A DNA stretch of 64,000 nt, taken from Zanthoxylum bungeanum (Eukaryota > Streptophyta > Magnoliopsida > Sapindales > Rutaceae). Positions 11,605 through 23,671 of this stretch are shown here, in pieces. Location of the stretch: NCBI GenBank assembly GCA_019454045.1, contig SKCR01026764.1, forward strand, positions 1 to 64,000, read 5' to 3'. The notes under the pieces are model-generated. The model was not told the origin of the DNA. It ran no database searches and was given only the letters and a program-made list of their open reading frames with translations. Each line of letters opens with the position of its first letter. The first letter of the stretch is position 1. The position numbers were made by a program, and so were the translations under genes.

Positions 11605-13119
11605 GTATGATGATGAGACCTAACAAAGATAATTAATTGGTTGCCAATTACGCGAAAAACCCTCAATACATATTAAGCGTTTTTCCTTCCATTTAGTGAT
11701 GCTGACTCAAGATCCAAGACTGGCATTGGTTTGTTGGCTAAAGTCAAGACCTTTGTCCGTCGCGGATGTGTTTGAATCATGAAGGCTTTGTTCCATATCG
11801 GTGTCTTGTCCAAGTTGTGATTTTTTGGCCAAAGTCAAGATCACTTCTTGTCCATCGACATCGATTACGAAGCTTTCAATAGTCAATGGGTTCCGCTTAA
11901 CTAGGATCGCTAAGTTTGTTGTGCCAAAGCCAAGGCTTAGTTGATTCAGAGGAAAAAGGTTAGGGAATATATTGGATATATTGGCATATATAAGATATAT
12001 GTTTCGGACTTGGATGTCCACCTACAGTATCTAGGAATTGGATGGTATCCAATTGATCTTAGAGATCTACCTAGTTAATTATCATACAATTTGTTGGCCA
12101 AAGTCAAGATTGTTTGTTATTTAACGGGTCCATGGGTTCTGTTTAACTGGGATCGCTAAGTTTGTTGTGCCAAAGCCAAGGCGTAGTTGATTCAGAGGAA
12201 AAAGGTTATGGAATATATTGGATATATTGGCATATATAAGATATATGTTTCGGACTTGGATGTCCACCTACAGTATCCAGGAATTGGATGGGATCCAATT
12301 GATCTTAGAGATCTACCTAGTTAATTATCATACAATTTGTTGGCCAAAGTCAAGATTGTGTGTTATTTAACGGGATCCTAGCCCACTAGGAAACAAGGTT
12401 TCCCGAGTACTCCACAGAGGGTTAGAGGCTCGCCGAAAAATAGTGGGAGTCAAGTATTAAATTTGCAATATTCGTTTAGTTACTTGCCATACGCGCTCAT
12501 TTCAATTTTTCGTCGTTATATTAATATATTAGTTGGACTAATATTTAATCGTTGTTTTAATTGAACAGTTGGACTGTATTCAAACTATTTCAATTAATAT
12601 TTGATTTTATAATTGGATTATAGTAATCAATATAATTGAATTTAACCTATTAAATTATAGTTGATTATATAGTTAGACTATAGTAATCATTATAATCAAT
12701 AGTATCTAAAATCGTTAATTAAATAGTTTGAGTATTAGAATCAAGATAATTGAAAGATTAGCGTTTAAAATATAAACCTGGGTAAAAATAATTTTAAATG
12801 GCTTTAATTTTCAAATTGGGAATAAAATCTCAGGGTAGTCCTGGAGACCGAGAAGTTACTTTATTTGATAAGAGTGACGTCTCGAGCCTAAGCCCGGACT
12901 TGAGCAAATAACATGATATTTGGAATATTCATGTGATGATAACTTTAGTGCTTAATCCGTCAAGCTTGCAGGAAAAACTCCTTCATTTCTTAATCAGAAC
13001 TATGGATTAGATCCTTATAGTATGATAATGAAATTGAAGGATCTTCATAGATCTATCCTTAGATCTTAGAAGAACAAATTGCAATAGAAAACTCTTGGAG
13101 AGTTAATAGCTATACTCAA
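11605..13119 (+). other. Leader of copia unit 2, without a primer binding site
   Basis: It follows the LTR1 terminus directly with GTATGATGATGAGACC, a point that lies about 1.6 kb into the leader of the antisense element. The Met-tRNA primer site and the leader start are therefore missing here. An identical junction occurs after LTR2 at 35910/35911. The rest is AT-rich, non-coding, and contains a tandem duplication (11888-12379). Confidence 0.75.
11888..12379 (+). repeat. 246-bp tandem duplication in copia unit 2 leader
   Basis: The segment beginning GGGTTCC at 11888 recurs from 12134 (GGGTTCT), including GTTTGTTGTGCCAAAGCCAAG, the palindromic TTGGATATATTGG stretch and TTGATCTTAGAGATCTACC. 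Units 1 and 3 have one copy, so the duplication is private to unit 2. Confidence 0.8.
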
Positions 13120-16100
13120 TGAGACAAAGCCAGAGTTTGCAATAGGGTAAGAAGCGCAAGGCGCATCTTACTTCGACATCCCAGAAGGCCAAGTCTTGGC
13201 CAAAGGCTTCTGGGGTGTGGAAAATGGGCAAATGCAAAATCATTATAATCTTCTAGGAAGACAAAGGACATATCCCAAGATGTATGCCTAAACTATGGCA
13301 AACGGGGTCACAGAAGCGTAACTGTCGTATGGACAAGGTAGACATGAAGGAAGTGAAGACGAGGCAAGGCTCCGGCTTCAAATATGTTTTTCATAAACAT
13401 GTTCACTACTAGTATTAAAATTGGATTTTAGATACTAAATGTGGTACATAAATATGTACTGATGTGCAGAATCTGCTGACAAGCAGGATACTGACTTCAG
13501 TTAAGATTTGTCTGTGAGTAGGAAACGGGATGAAATTCAGTGTTTTAACCTTAGATACCTAAGTTTAGGAACTACCATTCGGGTATGTACTTAAATTAGG
13601 AACCTGTTACAATGTAACTAGTTTGACTAGAAACATTATCTCTACATCAAAGTATAATCCGTTGCGGATATACCTTTATATTCTAGAACACTAAAGTGTT
13701 TTATTTTATAAAGATGATATTGAGATAAACACATTAGATGTGAATAACAGTATTTATATTTTGAATATAAATAAATCTCAATCGTATGACATGAAAAACA
13801 AATAGCTCAAACTGATTTGATCAGGTAAGACTTAATTATGGCATTGCTGTCTGGGACACAATTAACAAGACTCGTATATCCACACTTTCAAAGAGTGGAT
13901 ACTAGGACGGATTTGATTCTATTTAAATAATGTCTACGAATCTAGTTTATAGGCAAAGTGCCTAAAGTGCCTTTTACTTGGTAAAAGTGCAAGTGCCACT
14001 GATCTGTTAGCCCTTGTTCATAGTGACGTAAGTGGCCCATGTCTAGTTAGGCTAGAGGTGGGTATGAATACTTCGTAACCTTTACGAATGTGGCATCGCG
14101 TTATGGTTATGTGTTTCTTGTGAAACACGAATCGGAAACTTTTGATAAATTCAAAGAGTTTCGACACGAAGTAGACAAACAGATCGGCTATAGTATTAAA
14201 ACGTCACGGTTAGACCATGATGGAAAATACTTAAGTAGTAAGTTTCTCAAATACTTGAAAGAGTATAGTATTCTTTCACAGAGGACTCCTCCTGGAACAC
14301 GTCAATTTGACGGTGTGTCCGAACAGAGAAACCAAATTTTGTTGGACATGATAAGGTTAATCATGAGTCGCTCTGAGCTACCATTTCCTTCAACGGATAC
14401 GCATTAGACAGTGCAAAACTTATTTGAATAAGGTTCCATAAAAATCTGTTAGACAGATTTCATATTAGATATGAACAGGAAAGAAACCGGGTTTCTCATT
14501 CCTAGAGATTTGGGAATGCTAGGCATATGTTTGGATGATACCAAACTAAAAACCCAAATCGGATAAGTGCCTAAGTTGTAGGTTATCCTAGGGAAACCAA
14601 AGTATAATACATATACAACTCACAAGAGAACAATGTAATTGTTGCTCGCCATGCGGTTTTCCTAAGAGGAATACCTAGTGGTAAGTGGGAGGAAAGTAAA
14701 ACTCGATGAAAATCGGAGTAATACTATTCCAGGCACCGATTCTTTAATGGAACACAAATAGTTCATCAAGGATAAAACTATACCATTAATCTTCGAATAC
14801 ACAAGAACCGCGTATGTCGGAGAGAGTCAGAAAAGAACCTGGGGTATGGGTTTCTGATCTCACCTCGAAAAGATGTCTATCTTTTGAGGAACACCAACTG
14901 ACTATGTATGAGGGAGTGATACAAGGTATCAACTCCCTATTATGGCATAGTGCCATGATGTCCGAAATGGATTCCATGTATACCAACTATGTTTGGACAC
15001 TAGTTGTTGTACCACAAGGCATTGTGCCTATTGGTACTATATAAGTCTTCAAGGAAGACATACATGGAAGGCAATATACCAATGTATAAAGCTAGGCTTT
15101 TAACGGAAAGGTATCGTTATCAACATTGTGTTGATTACGACGAAACCTTTTACCTGTTGCCATGGTAAATCCATTTGGATATTGCTTGATAAAGCTGCAT
15201 GTTTCATTTATGAAATATGTCAGCTTAACGAGAAAATCGCTTTCCTGAAAAGGAAAATTTTTGGAGGTTGTTAACAACATCCTGACGGTGTTGTCGTACC
15301 AAAACTAGCAAACAAGGTTTGCAGGTTATTCGATCTATGTTTGGATTGAAGCAAGCATTAGGTTCTTGGAATTATCTTTTTGATGTAATCATAATGGAGT
15401 ATGATTTAATTCAAAACGAAATTATTCTTGTGTATATAAGGAGGTTAGTGGGAGCGCACTGACAATAAATGTCCTATAAATAATGATAATGTATGTCATT
15501 TCTTAGAAATGATATTCCCATAATAATAATCGGTGAAAGCTTGGCTTTCGAGAAAATTTTCCGTAGAATTCTTAGGAGAAACAACATTTATTCTAGGAAT
15601 AAAGATCTACTGGGATAGATCTAAAGGTTGTTAACACTCTCCGAGAACTCGTACATTGAAAATGTACGTGACCTGGTGTCTCATATGCTTTGAGCATATT
15701 GATTCACAATCGGGTCAACCCAAGTGATGGTCACTGGATTGATGTTAAGAACATCCATTAGTATCTTAGAGATCTAAGGATGCTGTCTTAAACTATAGAG
15801 ATGGTGAACTTGAAGTGACTGGAATCACTACTGCGAGTTTCCCAAACCGATAAAACGACTATAAGTCGTAACAACGGTACTATACATTTTGAATAACGGT
15901 ACAGTGAGCTGGAAATCTTCCAAGCAAAATACTATTACCGAATAAACAACAAATGGGGGTTATTGCCGCAGCTGAGGCAGCAATAAAAGCCTTCTGGGTC
16001 GATATAAAATCTAATTAGATTAGATATAGTTCTGTTAGTAGCTGAGCTAGGCTACATCATAGGCTAAAGGATTAATGGTCTCATCAACGATCCAGATAAA

Positions 16101-16270
16101 TACTTCGATAATCATCTGATTCGTTTGGATCATACATCGTGGCGATGTGATGATCGTATAAATCGCATCAGATGATAATCAAGCAAATCCGCTGACAAAA
16201 GCCTTTCCTCAGCAGTTTGAGCCAACCGTACATAGTTCGGGTGTCAGACACTCGAGTGACTGGCTATAGG
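13120..16270 (+). pseudogene. Copia gag-pol remnant, internal unit 2
   Basis: Same order as unit 1: a gag-like zinc-knuckle zone near 13150-13370, integrase at 14060-14407, RT entry SEMDSMYTNYVWTLV at about 14960-15005, RT body 15050-15600 and RNase H 15800-16255. The catalytic YVDD region is replaced by the same degraded sequence (GATAATGTATGTCATTTC, about 15480) as in units 1 and 3. Many stops. It lies between LTR1 and LTR2. Confidence 0.8.
14060..14407 (+). pseudogene. Copia integrase core fragment, unit 2 (open)
   Basis: One open frame covers most of the copia integrase core, from GYEYFVTFTNVASRYGYVF through SRLDHDGKYLS to GVSEQRNQILLDM. The second Asp (LDHDG) and the Glu (GVSE) positions remain. 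The first triad position is Asn here (TFTN), Asp in units 1, 3 and 4. It ends in STDTH and a stop at the same place as in units 3 and 4. A fragment of a former polyprotein, not a gene of its own. Confidence 0.8.
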
Positions 16271-16283
16271 CCAAGTGGGAGAT
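16271..16283 (+). promoter_or_regulatory. Polypurine tract of copia unit 2
   Basis: CCAAGTGGGAGAT directly before LTR2, whose first bases read CGTTGG rather than TGTTGG. Confidence 0.8.
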
Positions 16284-16628
16284 CGTTGGACAATTATGAC
16301 CCATAGCATCACTATTTGTACAGATCATGGTGTTGTTGTACAAATTAACTATGTGACAAAGGAGATTGCTCTCTTATCATTTGTGATTAGATCACCTAGA
16401 TGTATAAATGATAGGAGGTCCATATGATTAGTTCATGGATTGAGAATGATATGAGACAGTATCAGTCCACGAAGGATTAATCATTAAATATCCCTAGTCA
16501 GAGTATTATCGAGATTGGACATCGATAATTCGTAAAAGACTAGTATTACACTTGTGCGCGTTGTGAGGGCATAACAGTATAGTTCTCATATATTTGGGTA
16601 TAGAATACTCATGCAAGTGTAATAGGAG
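16284..16628 (+). mobile_element. Copia LTR2, left part (interrupted)
   Basis: The first 345 bp of an LTR that continues at 34240-35910. Joining the parts with one AGGAG copy removed restores the LTR1 order across the site. The two parts sum to 2,016 bp against 2,018 bp for LTR1. The terminal TG is mutated to CG. The interruption is the three-LTR element at 16629-34234. Confidence 0.93.
16624..16628 (+). repeat. Target site duplication AGGAG (left)
   Basis: AGGAG directly before the TGTAGG end of the inserted element. The partner is at 34235-34239. LTR1 has a single AGGAG at the equivalent place (AATAGGAGGTTGTG). Confidence 0.95.
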
Positions 16629-16826
16629 TGTAGGCATTGCATTTTTGCATATTAGCCCGATGATGAGTCTCGTATGGAGACACTACCTCTTTAGTTGTGA
16701 AAGCCGCGGGAAACGGACGTTGGAAGGGTAAAGTTGGAAATTAGCATTTTGTCAGATTTAACTCGCTTGTTTCGCTTCGGGTTCGCTTGTTGGACCTCTG
16801 TTTTAAAACACACCAAACCCATTAAA

Positions 16827-16975
16827 ACACATCTCACAAATTAAATAATTAAAACAAAATTAAATTAAATTAAAACACATCTCACAAATTAAATAATTAA
16901 AACAAAATTAAAACACATCTCACAAATTAAATAATTAAAACAAAATTAAAACACATCTCACAAATTAAATCACAT
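16827..16975 (+). repeat. 38-bp tandem repeat, four copies
   Basis: ACACATCTCACAAATT recurs at 16827, 16875, 16913 and 16951 (spacing 48, 38, 38). The 3' LTR has three copies near 32130-32225, so copy number changed after insertion. Confidence 0.85.
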
Positions 16976-17155
16976 TCATAATTTAATTAAATCACCTACC
17001 AATTTAAATAAATCATATCCTTAACTAAAAAGAATAAATCAAATCACTTCCCTTAATTAAAAGATTTTCCCTATCACATACTAAATTAAAAATATCTCCT
17101 AATTGATACACAAATTTGATTCCTTCCCCAACAAGGTAAAACCCATCCCCTTGCC

Positions 17156-17163
17156 TATAAAAA
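17156..17163 (+). promoter_or_regulatory. TATA box of the 5' LTR
   Basis: CCTATAAAAATAATCC at the same relative place as TATA boxes of the other Tat-like LTRs (22139, 32414, 54954, 61006), a little over 500 bp from the LTR start. Confidence 0.7.
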
Positions 17164-18295
17164 TAATCCCTCTCCACACATTCAAACCCCTGGCTCACTC
17201 TCACGGCAAAAAAAATAAACCCTAAAGGACATCACTCTCTCGGCACAAACCACACCTCTCCTTCAGCCCGCTTTCCACACGCCACGCTCATAGCCCCCAG
17301 CCTCCAAAAATCCACGCCTTCCACGCTCAATTCCCCTCACTACATGCCACCAGCCACGCCTTCACTGCCAACAAGCCTCAACGCCACATGCACCACAAAC
17401 TCCTCACAAGAGTAAGCCACGCAAGCCTTGATCCCACTCACTAATCAGCCCATTGGCACCTTGCTCGCCATATAAAACTCCCTCACGCCACACGTCCTCA
17501 GTCCTCAACTCATGCCACACTCCAAACGAACCCATCAATTCAACTCCTTGCCAATTCAACTCACAGCCCAGCACGCCCAAAGCCTCACGCCATCACGCCA
17601 CCTTTCACACAGCCTCACTGCCACAAGCACAAGCCCCCACTATCTCCATTCACGAAACTAAGCCAATTCACCCCTACGTTCACGCTACGCTCCTAGCCAC
17701 CAGCCTTAGTCACGCCCCTTGACCATCAGCCATCAGCCAGCTCATGCACCCTTTGCCGCATTAACTCTTACGCACACAAGCAGCACTCCAAACTCAGCCC
17801 ATTCAACAAAACACACACAGCCCTTTAACCAGACAAGCCTTCGCACATTAAACCTCACTGCCAGCCCATTTCAGCTACACATTAACCCCCAAGTAGCCCT
17901 AAAACTGCACTAAAAATAGTCCCAAAAGCTTCCCCAAAACAGTCCAAAAACCGCAGCCCAAACCAGTCCAAATAAACCACAAAACAGTCCCCTAATTACC
18001 CTAAAACAGTGACCAGAAAATACAACAAAAACAGCAGCGAAATGGAGTGAAAACAGCAGCCCAAATAGCAAAACAGCGAGGAAAAACATTGGATTAGTGA
18101 ACCAGAAAAGTTGCGGAGTATCGACCCTTCCGACGGCCGTGTAACGCCCTTTCGTGAGACGACAAAAGAGGTTAGACCTGAGGGCACCCTTTTATTTATT
18201 ATCTTTCGTTTATTTTATTTATTTTAAATATTATCGCATGAGAGTCGTTTAAGGCATGATGTGATTGTTGGATGAGCGGAATATGTGTTCCCTTT

Positions 18296-18405
18296 TGTGG
18301 TATATAGGATTGAAACCTGGACGTAAATTCCGTAGCCGAATCCGAATGGACGGTAGTGTGGTTTGTACCTGGGATACAACGCCACGTACCACTTAAGAGA
18401 CACGT
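18296..18405 (+). other. Conserved ~110-bp LTR block with terminal inverted repeat
   Basis: It begins GTGGTATATAGG and ends CCACGTACCACTT; GTGGTA and TACCAC are complementary. Inside lie GACGTAAATTCCGTAGCCGA and GAATGGACGGTAGT. The same block occurs at 24902-25005, 26180-26285, 33553-33660, 55709-55812 and 61760-61865. If the upstream TATA is used it lies in the transcribed leader, so an RNA structure is possible. Confidence 0.75.
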
Positions 18406-18986
18406 ATTTCGTCTCATCCAAACTTGTGTTTGAGCATGTTGTAGTTCGTAGGTTATTTATTTGTTATTAAAGCATGATTAGGTTGTTAGCATGTTATTTA
18501 TCTTACGCATGATTTAGTCGATAGGAAATTATTTCTTTATGCATGATTAGGTTGTTTTCACATTAGGGATTTAATTTATATTTGTGCTTATATTCTTATT
18601 TATTTTCCGCATTAGATAATTGAGCATGTTTGTGTGATGATTGTATGTTATTGCGTGTTCGCCGTTATGACAACTTACTTTGAAGTATGCGAACTTGGAT
18701 ATAGGTTCTCATTGTTATTATTATGCATGCGGACTTAGGCATAGATTACCCTTGAGCATGAATGTTGAATAGATTCAGTTAGTTTATTACACAAATCATA
18801 CCATCACAAGTGACATAAGTAAGGGACCATTCCGAACCCAACGGTTTGAGGTCTTCCCTTGCGAGGGGTGAGTGCGGCCTTAAATCTTTGTCCCGGTTCA
18901 CACCGGGTGGCGAATCCATGTTATTTCGTACTCCCAACTAGGCCGCGAGCCTAGAACAGCGTCATCAAGTTTTTTTGTCTACAGTC

Positions 18987-19004
18987 TGGCGACTCCACTG
19001 GGGA
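18987..19004 (+). promoter_or_regulatory. Primer binding site, tRNA-Arg type
   Basis: TGGCGACTCCACTGGGGA, three bases after the LTR. Its first ten bases are the complement of GGAGTCGCCA, the 3' end of plant tRNA-Arg, which is used by Tat/Ogre-type elements. Confidence 0.85.
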
Positions 19005-19957
19005 TATTAGAGAATTGGCCTCGAAATCATGTCTTGTGATGTGTATGATTTGTGCTTTAGTTAACCGTGTTTACCGTGGGTTGAAAGGGGTTTAATCAAA
19101 GGCATTATTAAAGCTAGGTGATGATTTGGTATTTTCCTTCATTCACTACCATTCGGGGAAAAGCTGTAAAAGCACCTAGATAATCATTATCTGTAGCTCG
19201 TTGTGATGGACTAATCTGGAGGACTCGTTTTTTATTCCTGACACCAAGCGATAAGAGCCTAAGGGGCTTGGGTACTTAAGAGAGCCTCGCTCCACCCTCC
19301 CTCTGGGGAATCTACAATGGGAAATCCATTTGACAGTAAGTCACACACCATAACTCGTTGGCGCGTACCTTTGGGTATAAAAAAAGGTGCGCTCACTTGG
19401 TCGCTCAGACCCTTGAGTGGGGAGACCTAGTTGTGGGCAATTCTTCGTCGACGGGAGCTTTTGTCTATACCCCTGTAAACCCGCGTATGAACTATAGTTG
19501 TAGGATCAGTAAAGACTATTCCTTTATGTTTTGGACCATTGTCATTTGGATTCAGTTGGACTTGTTGTCATGAGGTATGGGCTTGTTGGGCCATTTAAAC
19601 TGGGACGAGTCTGTGCTTTATGGCAATCGGGCCAAAAGTTTCTAAAATGATGATGGGCCAACTAGTGTAAAATTCTTATGAGCTTATATATTACATGCAT
19701 CGCACGCATCTCATGCATACATGCATCATGTTAACCCTTGTGTCTTAAAAGCCATCATAGATATCCGTTGGGTTAGGAAAAAGAAGACTTGTCAAAGAAG
19801 AGTTTAGCAAACATGGATATTAGAGAAAAGGAAACCGAGAAACAGAGAGATTTACAGCAGAGATAGAAAGACCATGGGGGGCCTTCAGAAAAAAAATGAA
19901 AAAACAAAAATGAAAAAAAAAAGAAAAAAAACAAAAAAGAAAAAAAGAAAAAAATTG

Positions 19958-20650
19958 TTGTTTGTTTTTAGTCTTTGATAGTTAGACATAAGTCCAATGA
20001 TGAAATCGTTTGCTTAGATGTCTATCTTGATTTGCTTATGTTATGATGTGTGGTATGGTTGAAAATGAAAGAAAAGTCTCTAAAGAAAAGAATTGAACCA
20101 CCTATAACCGATAAGCGTGAAGCTACCCATAGGCGAGTATTAGGACCACCATGAGGAGAAATGCTACCTTAAAGGGTAGGTGTGTTGAAAAAAAAAAGAA
20201 AAAAGAAGTTCAAAATGAAAAGAAAAAAAAAAGAATGAGACAAAAGAGAAAGAAAACCATACCACATTGAGCACAGAAAAGCAACTGCAGAGCATAATTG
20301 AGACATCTAGGTTGGTTTGACCTACCGATCCTGATTTTTGAAACGAAATCATTGAGTTGGCTTGCTTAAGGATCAAGTTGTGAAAGAACCTTTGTACACA
20401 CACACTTTGAGTCTGGCATAGATCATTTATTCAAAGACTTGGATTTGAGTTGCATTGAGTGTTTTGAAGGTTCTCTGGTTTCATTACTAAGCATTCTTTG
20501 AGGACAATGATATGTATAACTATTGGGACTATTTCGTAGCATGTGAAATAGCATGATGATATGGAAGGCCCCACCATATGGTTCATCTTGACCAAGTACA
20601 AACAGCGGAGAGCAGAAAGCTAAACCAAGACTGGGGGGTGACCAGTCTAC
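19958..20650 (+). other. Conserved 3' module, copy 1
   Basis: Non-coding sequence shared with 27728-28606, 59170-60000 and the Athila-type unit at 50400-51150. Landmarks in order: CCTATAACCGATAAG, GAAGCTACCCATAGGCGAG, ACCACCATGAGGAGAAAT, A-rich tract, CATCTAGGTTGGTTTGACC, ACACACAC, TACTAAGCATTCT, and a G-rich end TGGGGGGTGACCAG that resembles the polypurine tract. This copy has lost about 175 bp near its start. Confidence 0.85.
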
Positions 20651-20984
20651 CACACCGTGAATCAAAGACATAACAAGATATTGAGTCATGAGACCAGAGA
20701 GAAGACTGAGCAGTCGCCTGAAGAACTGGTGGAAGACCTAACCCAACGGAATAGGAAATTCATTCATGCATACATACATGTAACATATTTTGCATTCCTT
20801 TTGTGTTTGTTTCGTTTTGTATTCACCGGTTTCAAAGAATAAAAAGAGAAAGCGGAAGAAATGAGCCAAGCAGCGTCAACGCAATTTCAGTTTTTGGGAT
20901 GAGTCCCAAGGGGCGAGGCCCATATCAGCTTGGGGACGAGGCCATATCATGTCATCTCCGGGTATGGAGACACATCATCAGTTC

Positions 20985-21345
20985 AAGGGCGAGGTCCCTA
21001 TTGACAGCGGTGTTAGGTCGAGGTGCCCAGGGTCGAGGTGCCCCCATTGTCAGTTGTAGTTCCGGGTCGAGGTGCCCAGGGTCGAGGTACCCGCTACATC
21101 ATCAGTTCGAGGGCGAGGTCCCTATAGTCAGCGGTGTTGGGTCGAGGTGCCCAGGGTCGAGGTGCCCCCGTTGTCAGTTGTAGTTCCGGGTCGAGGTGTC
21201 CAGGGTCGAGGTACCCACTACATCATCAGTTCGAGGGCGAGGTCCCTATAGTCAGCGGTGTTGGGTCGAGGTGCCCAGGGTCGAGGTGCCCCCGTTGTCA
21301 GTTGTAGTTCCGGGTCGAGGTGCCCAGGGTCGAGGTGCCCCATTT
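20985..21345 (+). repeat. 124-bp tandem repeat in region A
   Basis: TCCGGGTCGAGGTG recurs at 21061, 21185 and 21309, period 124. Each unit contains doubled GGTCGAGGTGCCC motifs and TCAGCGGTGTTGG. Related units are at 30130-30690. The open frames at 20803-21183 and 21196-21543 arise because the unit lacks stops; they do not resemble a protein family. Confidence 0.85.
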
Positions 21346-21423
21346 GTCGGTTACAGTTATCGGGACGCATCCCAGGATCGAGGTCCGCTGCAGTACCAAC
21401 TCAGCCCGAGGCAGCAGCCGAGC

Positions 21424-21432
21424 CAGGTAAGT
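21424..21432 (+). other. Conserved 5' splice-site-like sequence before the polypurine tract
   Basis: CAGGTAAGT, a perfect plant 5' splice-site consensus, in the block GAGCCAGGTAAGTGAAAATG about 76 bp upstream of the LTR. It is repeated at 31842-31850 and, as TAGGTAAGT, at 60366-60374. Confidence 0.6.
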
Positions 21433-21489
21433 GAAAATGCATTGCATAACTTTGATAGGATTGTTCAAAGTCACACACTGCACAAGTCC

Positions 21490-21507
21490 CATCAAAGTGG
21501 GGGCGAC
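21490..21507 (+). promoter_or_regulatory. Polypurine tract before the middle LTR
   Basis: ATCAAAGTGGGGGCGAC directly before TGTAGG, identical in form to the tract before the 3' LTR (31908-31925). Confidence 0.85.
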
Positions 21508-22310
21508 TGTAGGCATTGCATTTTCGCATGTGAAACCCGATGATGAGTCTCAGTTGGAGGCACTACCTTTTTAGCTAAGTATATTGCGGGAAACGGAGGT
21601 CGGAATGGGAAATTCAGAATAAGTACGTCATCAAGTTCATTTCACAAGTTCACTGTCTTCGTTAGTGCTACGTTCGTTACTTCGTTCGAACGTCAGGCAG
21701 ATTGCGGATGTTCGTGCCGCGTTCGAATAGGCGTTCGAACGGAGTCGGTATTTCTGGTTTTGCTGCTAGCCTCGCACCCCAGCCCAATTAGCCCCCCAAA
21801 GCCCATAAAACACATCCCAATTTAATTAAATTAAACATTAAATATTAAATAAAATATTTAAACCATTTACCAATTAAATAAAACATAAAATATAATCATA
21901 CCTAATAAGATGAATCAAATATATTAACTTCCTAATTAAACAAATCACATACTAAATTAAAAAGATGTCATGCCTAATTAAAATCAATCATAACAAATTA
22001 ATTATTTTGCATTCCTAATCTAGCCAAGATTTGTCCCCCCCTCAATCTTTGACTTTCCTTGCTCAATACCAAATCAAATCCTTGCTCTTAATGCCAAATC
22101 CCTTCCTTGTGAGACAAGGTGAAACCCTAGCCCTTCTCTATATAAACAACCCCTCACCAAGACATGCACTCCTCTAGCTCATACACTACTCACACGCAAG
22201 TCACAGTAAGAAACCTTAAGACATCACACGCCAATCACAATAAAGATAGCAAATCATTCCTTTCATCCTTACCCTCACATCACTGAAAATACAGTAGCCA
22301 TTCACACCCC

Positions 22311-22315
22311 CTACA
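22311..22315 (+). repeat. Target site duplication CTACA (left)
   Basis: CTACA directly before TGTTGG of the solo LTR; partner at 24414-24418. Confidence 0.93.
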
Positions 22316-23373
22316 TGTTGGATAATATGACCCATAGCGTCACTATTTGTACAGATCATGGTGTTATTGTACAAATTAACTATGTGACAAAAGAGATTGC
22401 ACTCTTATGATTTGTGATTAGATCACCTTAGATGTATAAATGATGAGAGGTCCCTATGATTTGTTCCTGGACGGAGAATGATATGAGACAGTATCAGTCC
22501 ACGTAGGATAAATCATTAAACATCCCTAGCCGGAGTATTATCGAGACAGGACATCGATAATGCGGAATAGGTTAGTATTGCACTTGTGCGCGTTGTGAGG
22601 GCACAACGGCATAGTTCTCATATATTTAAGTATTGGATACTTATGCAAGTGCGATAGGAGGTTGTGTTTCACCGATGGTACGGGAAACAGCTTCGCTCTG
22701 GATAGACCCCTCCGAATCCCATTGGTATTTTGACTATGTGTCTATGGGAGTCCGACATCAGGGTAGGTGTATTTGGTCTTAACCTGAGACTTGCATCGCT
22801 AATGCTTACGACAATCAATATACTTTGGTTGAGGTCGTCTAGGACTCTAACCGGTTCTGTATACGCCAATACTGGGTATATTGAGAATCGTAGAATGTTG
22901 GGTGTGATGTCAAGACGGAAGTATCACTCCAGTCATAGTGGAGATGATGTCACGCAGGATACGGTATTAGTGCTCTTAAGTGATGCGCATCCAATCGTGA
23001 TATTATGACTAGGTCATGAATATCCGATTATAGAGACTAGTTACCAGACATCCGACATGTGCTTCGGACGGGGCAGACACTTATCCAGCCCCAGCCCTAG
23101 CACGTGACTATCCGATACTGGACCGACATACGCAATACTTGGTATACTACGCTTGATATAGATCTTAATATTCTTAGATGAATATGACCGGAGATTTTGG
23201 TAGACATCGTGCTTTTCTAGGAGCCGACCTTGTCTTGTAAATCGGTAGAATGTAGTACTTGGTACGTGCGTGATTCGGATACTCCGACGACCGTATTTAC
23301 TACCAACTTATCCGGGGATCTCATGGGTCGCTTCCCGATAATCCACCGATGACGCATAACTCGCACTCTTAAA

Positions 23374-23671
23374 TAATCTGGGATTATATAGAAGAGAGAG
23401 AAAATTAATCTAGGATTAATTAAGGAGATATTTTATCTAGGATAAAATATCGTCAAGAGAGAGACAACGATTAATTTGGAATTAATCGGTAAATTAATAT
23501 ATTCGATATATTAAACGAAATTAGATTTCGACGCGGAATTAAAATTAGATTTTAATTCGGGCGAACGAATTAATTTGAATTAATTCGTTAGCGACGTGAA
23601 TAGTGAATTCGCTAGGCGTAATCATTTAATTACGACGCAACGGAAAGTTCGTTAATTTGGAATTAGCGAAC
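23374..23671 (+). repeat. Hairpin array in the solo copia LTR (best preserved)
   Basis: Nine inverted repeats in order, including GATATTTTATC-TAG-GATAAAATATC, CGATTAATT-TGG-AATTAATCG, TTAATATAT-TCG-ATATATTAA, CGAAAT-TAG-ATTTCG, GAATTAAAAT-TAG-ATTTTAATTC, CGAATTAATT-TG-AATTAATTCG and a last one with arms GTTCGTTAATT and AATTAGCGAAC (one G-T pair). Stems are up to 11 bp. Confidence 0.88.

Larger units (their letters stand above)
16629..18983 (+). mobile_element. 5' LTR of the three-LTR element
   Basis: 2,355 bp, TGTAGGCATTGC to TTTTGTCTACA. Nearly identical to the 3' LTR (31926-34234) but with four instead of three copies of a 38-bp repeat. It has TATAAAAA at 17156-17163 and a conserved block at 18296-18405. 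The C-rich stretch 17210-18000 gives open frames (17453-17722, 17719-17913) that shift between the two LTRs, so I do not call them genes. Confidence 0.93.
18984..21507 (+). mobile_element. Internal region A of the three-LTR element (non-coding)
   Basis: A 2.5-kb internal region with no polyprotein. It has a leader (19005-19950), an A-rich stretch (19880-19955), the module shared with Athila (19958-20650), a block that in the relative at 54453-62435 follows the integrase stop (about 20690-20860), three copies of a 124-bp repeat, a splice-donor-like site (21424-21432) and a polypurine tract. Its first 1.9 kb is nearly identical to region B. It lacks about 175 bp present in B at 27788-27962. Confidence 0.85.

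Noticed and set aside
14060..14407. Copia integrase open frame as an active gene
   Set aside because: It lacks the rest of the polyprotein, has Asn at the first catalytic position, and ends at a stop shared by other dead copies.
17453..17913. Pro/Ser/Thr/His-rich open frames in the Tat-like LTRs (17453-17913, 32711-33170)
   Set aside because: C-rich LTR leader sequence; the first frame shifts between the two nearly identical LTRs and no domain is visible.
20150..20200. ATG in a good start context (ACCACCATGAGG) in the conserved module as a possible small gene
   Set aside because: After about eight codons the frames differ among copies because of A-tract indels, so no peptide is conserved.
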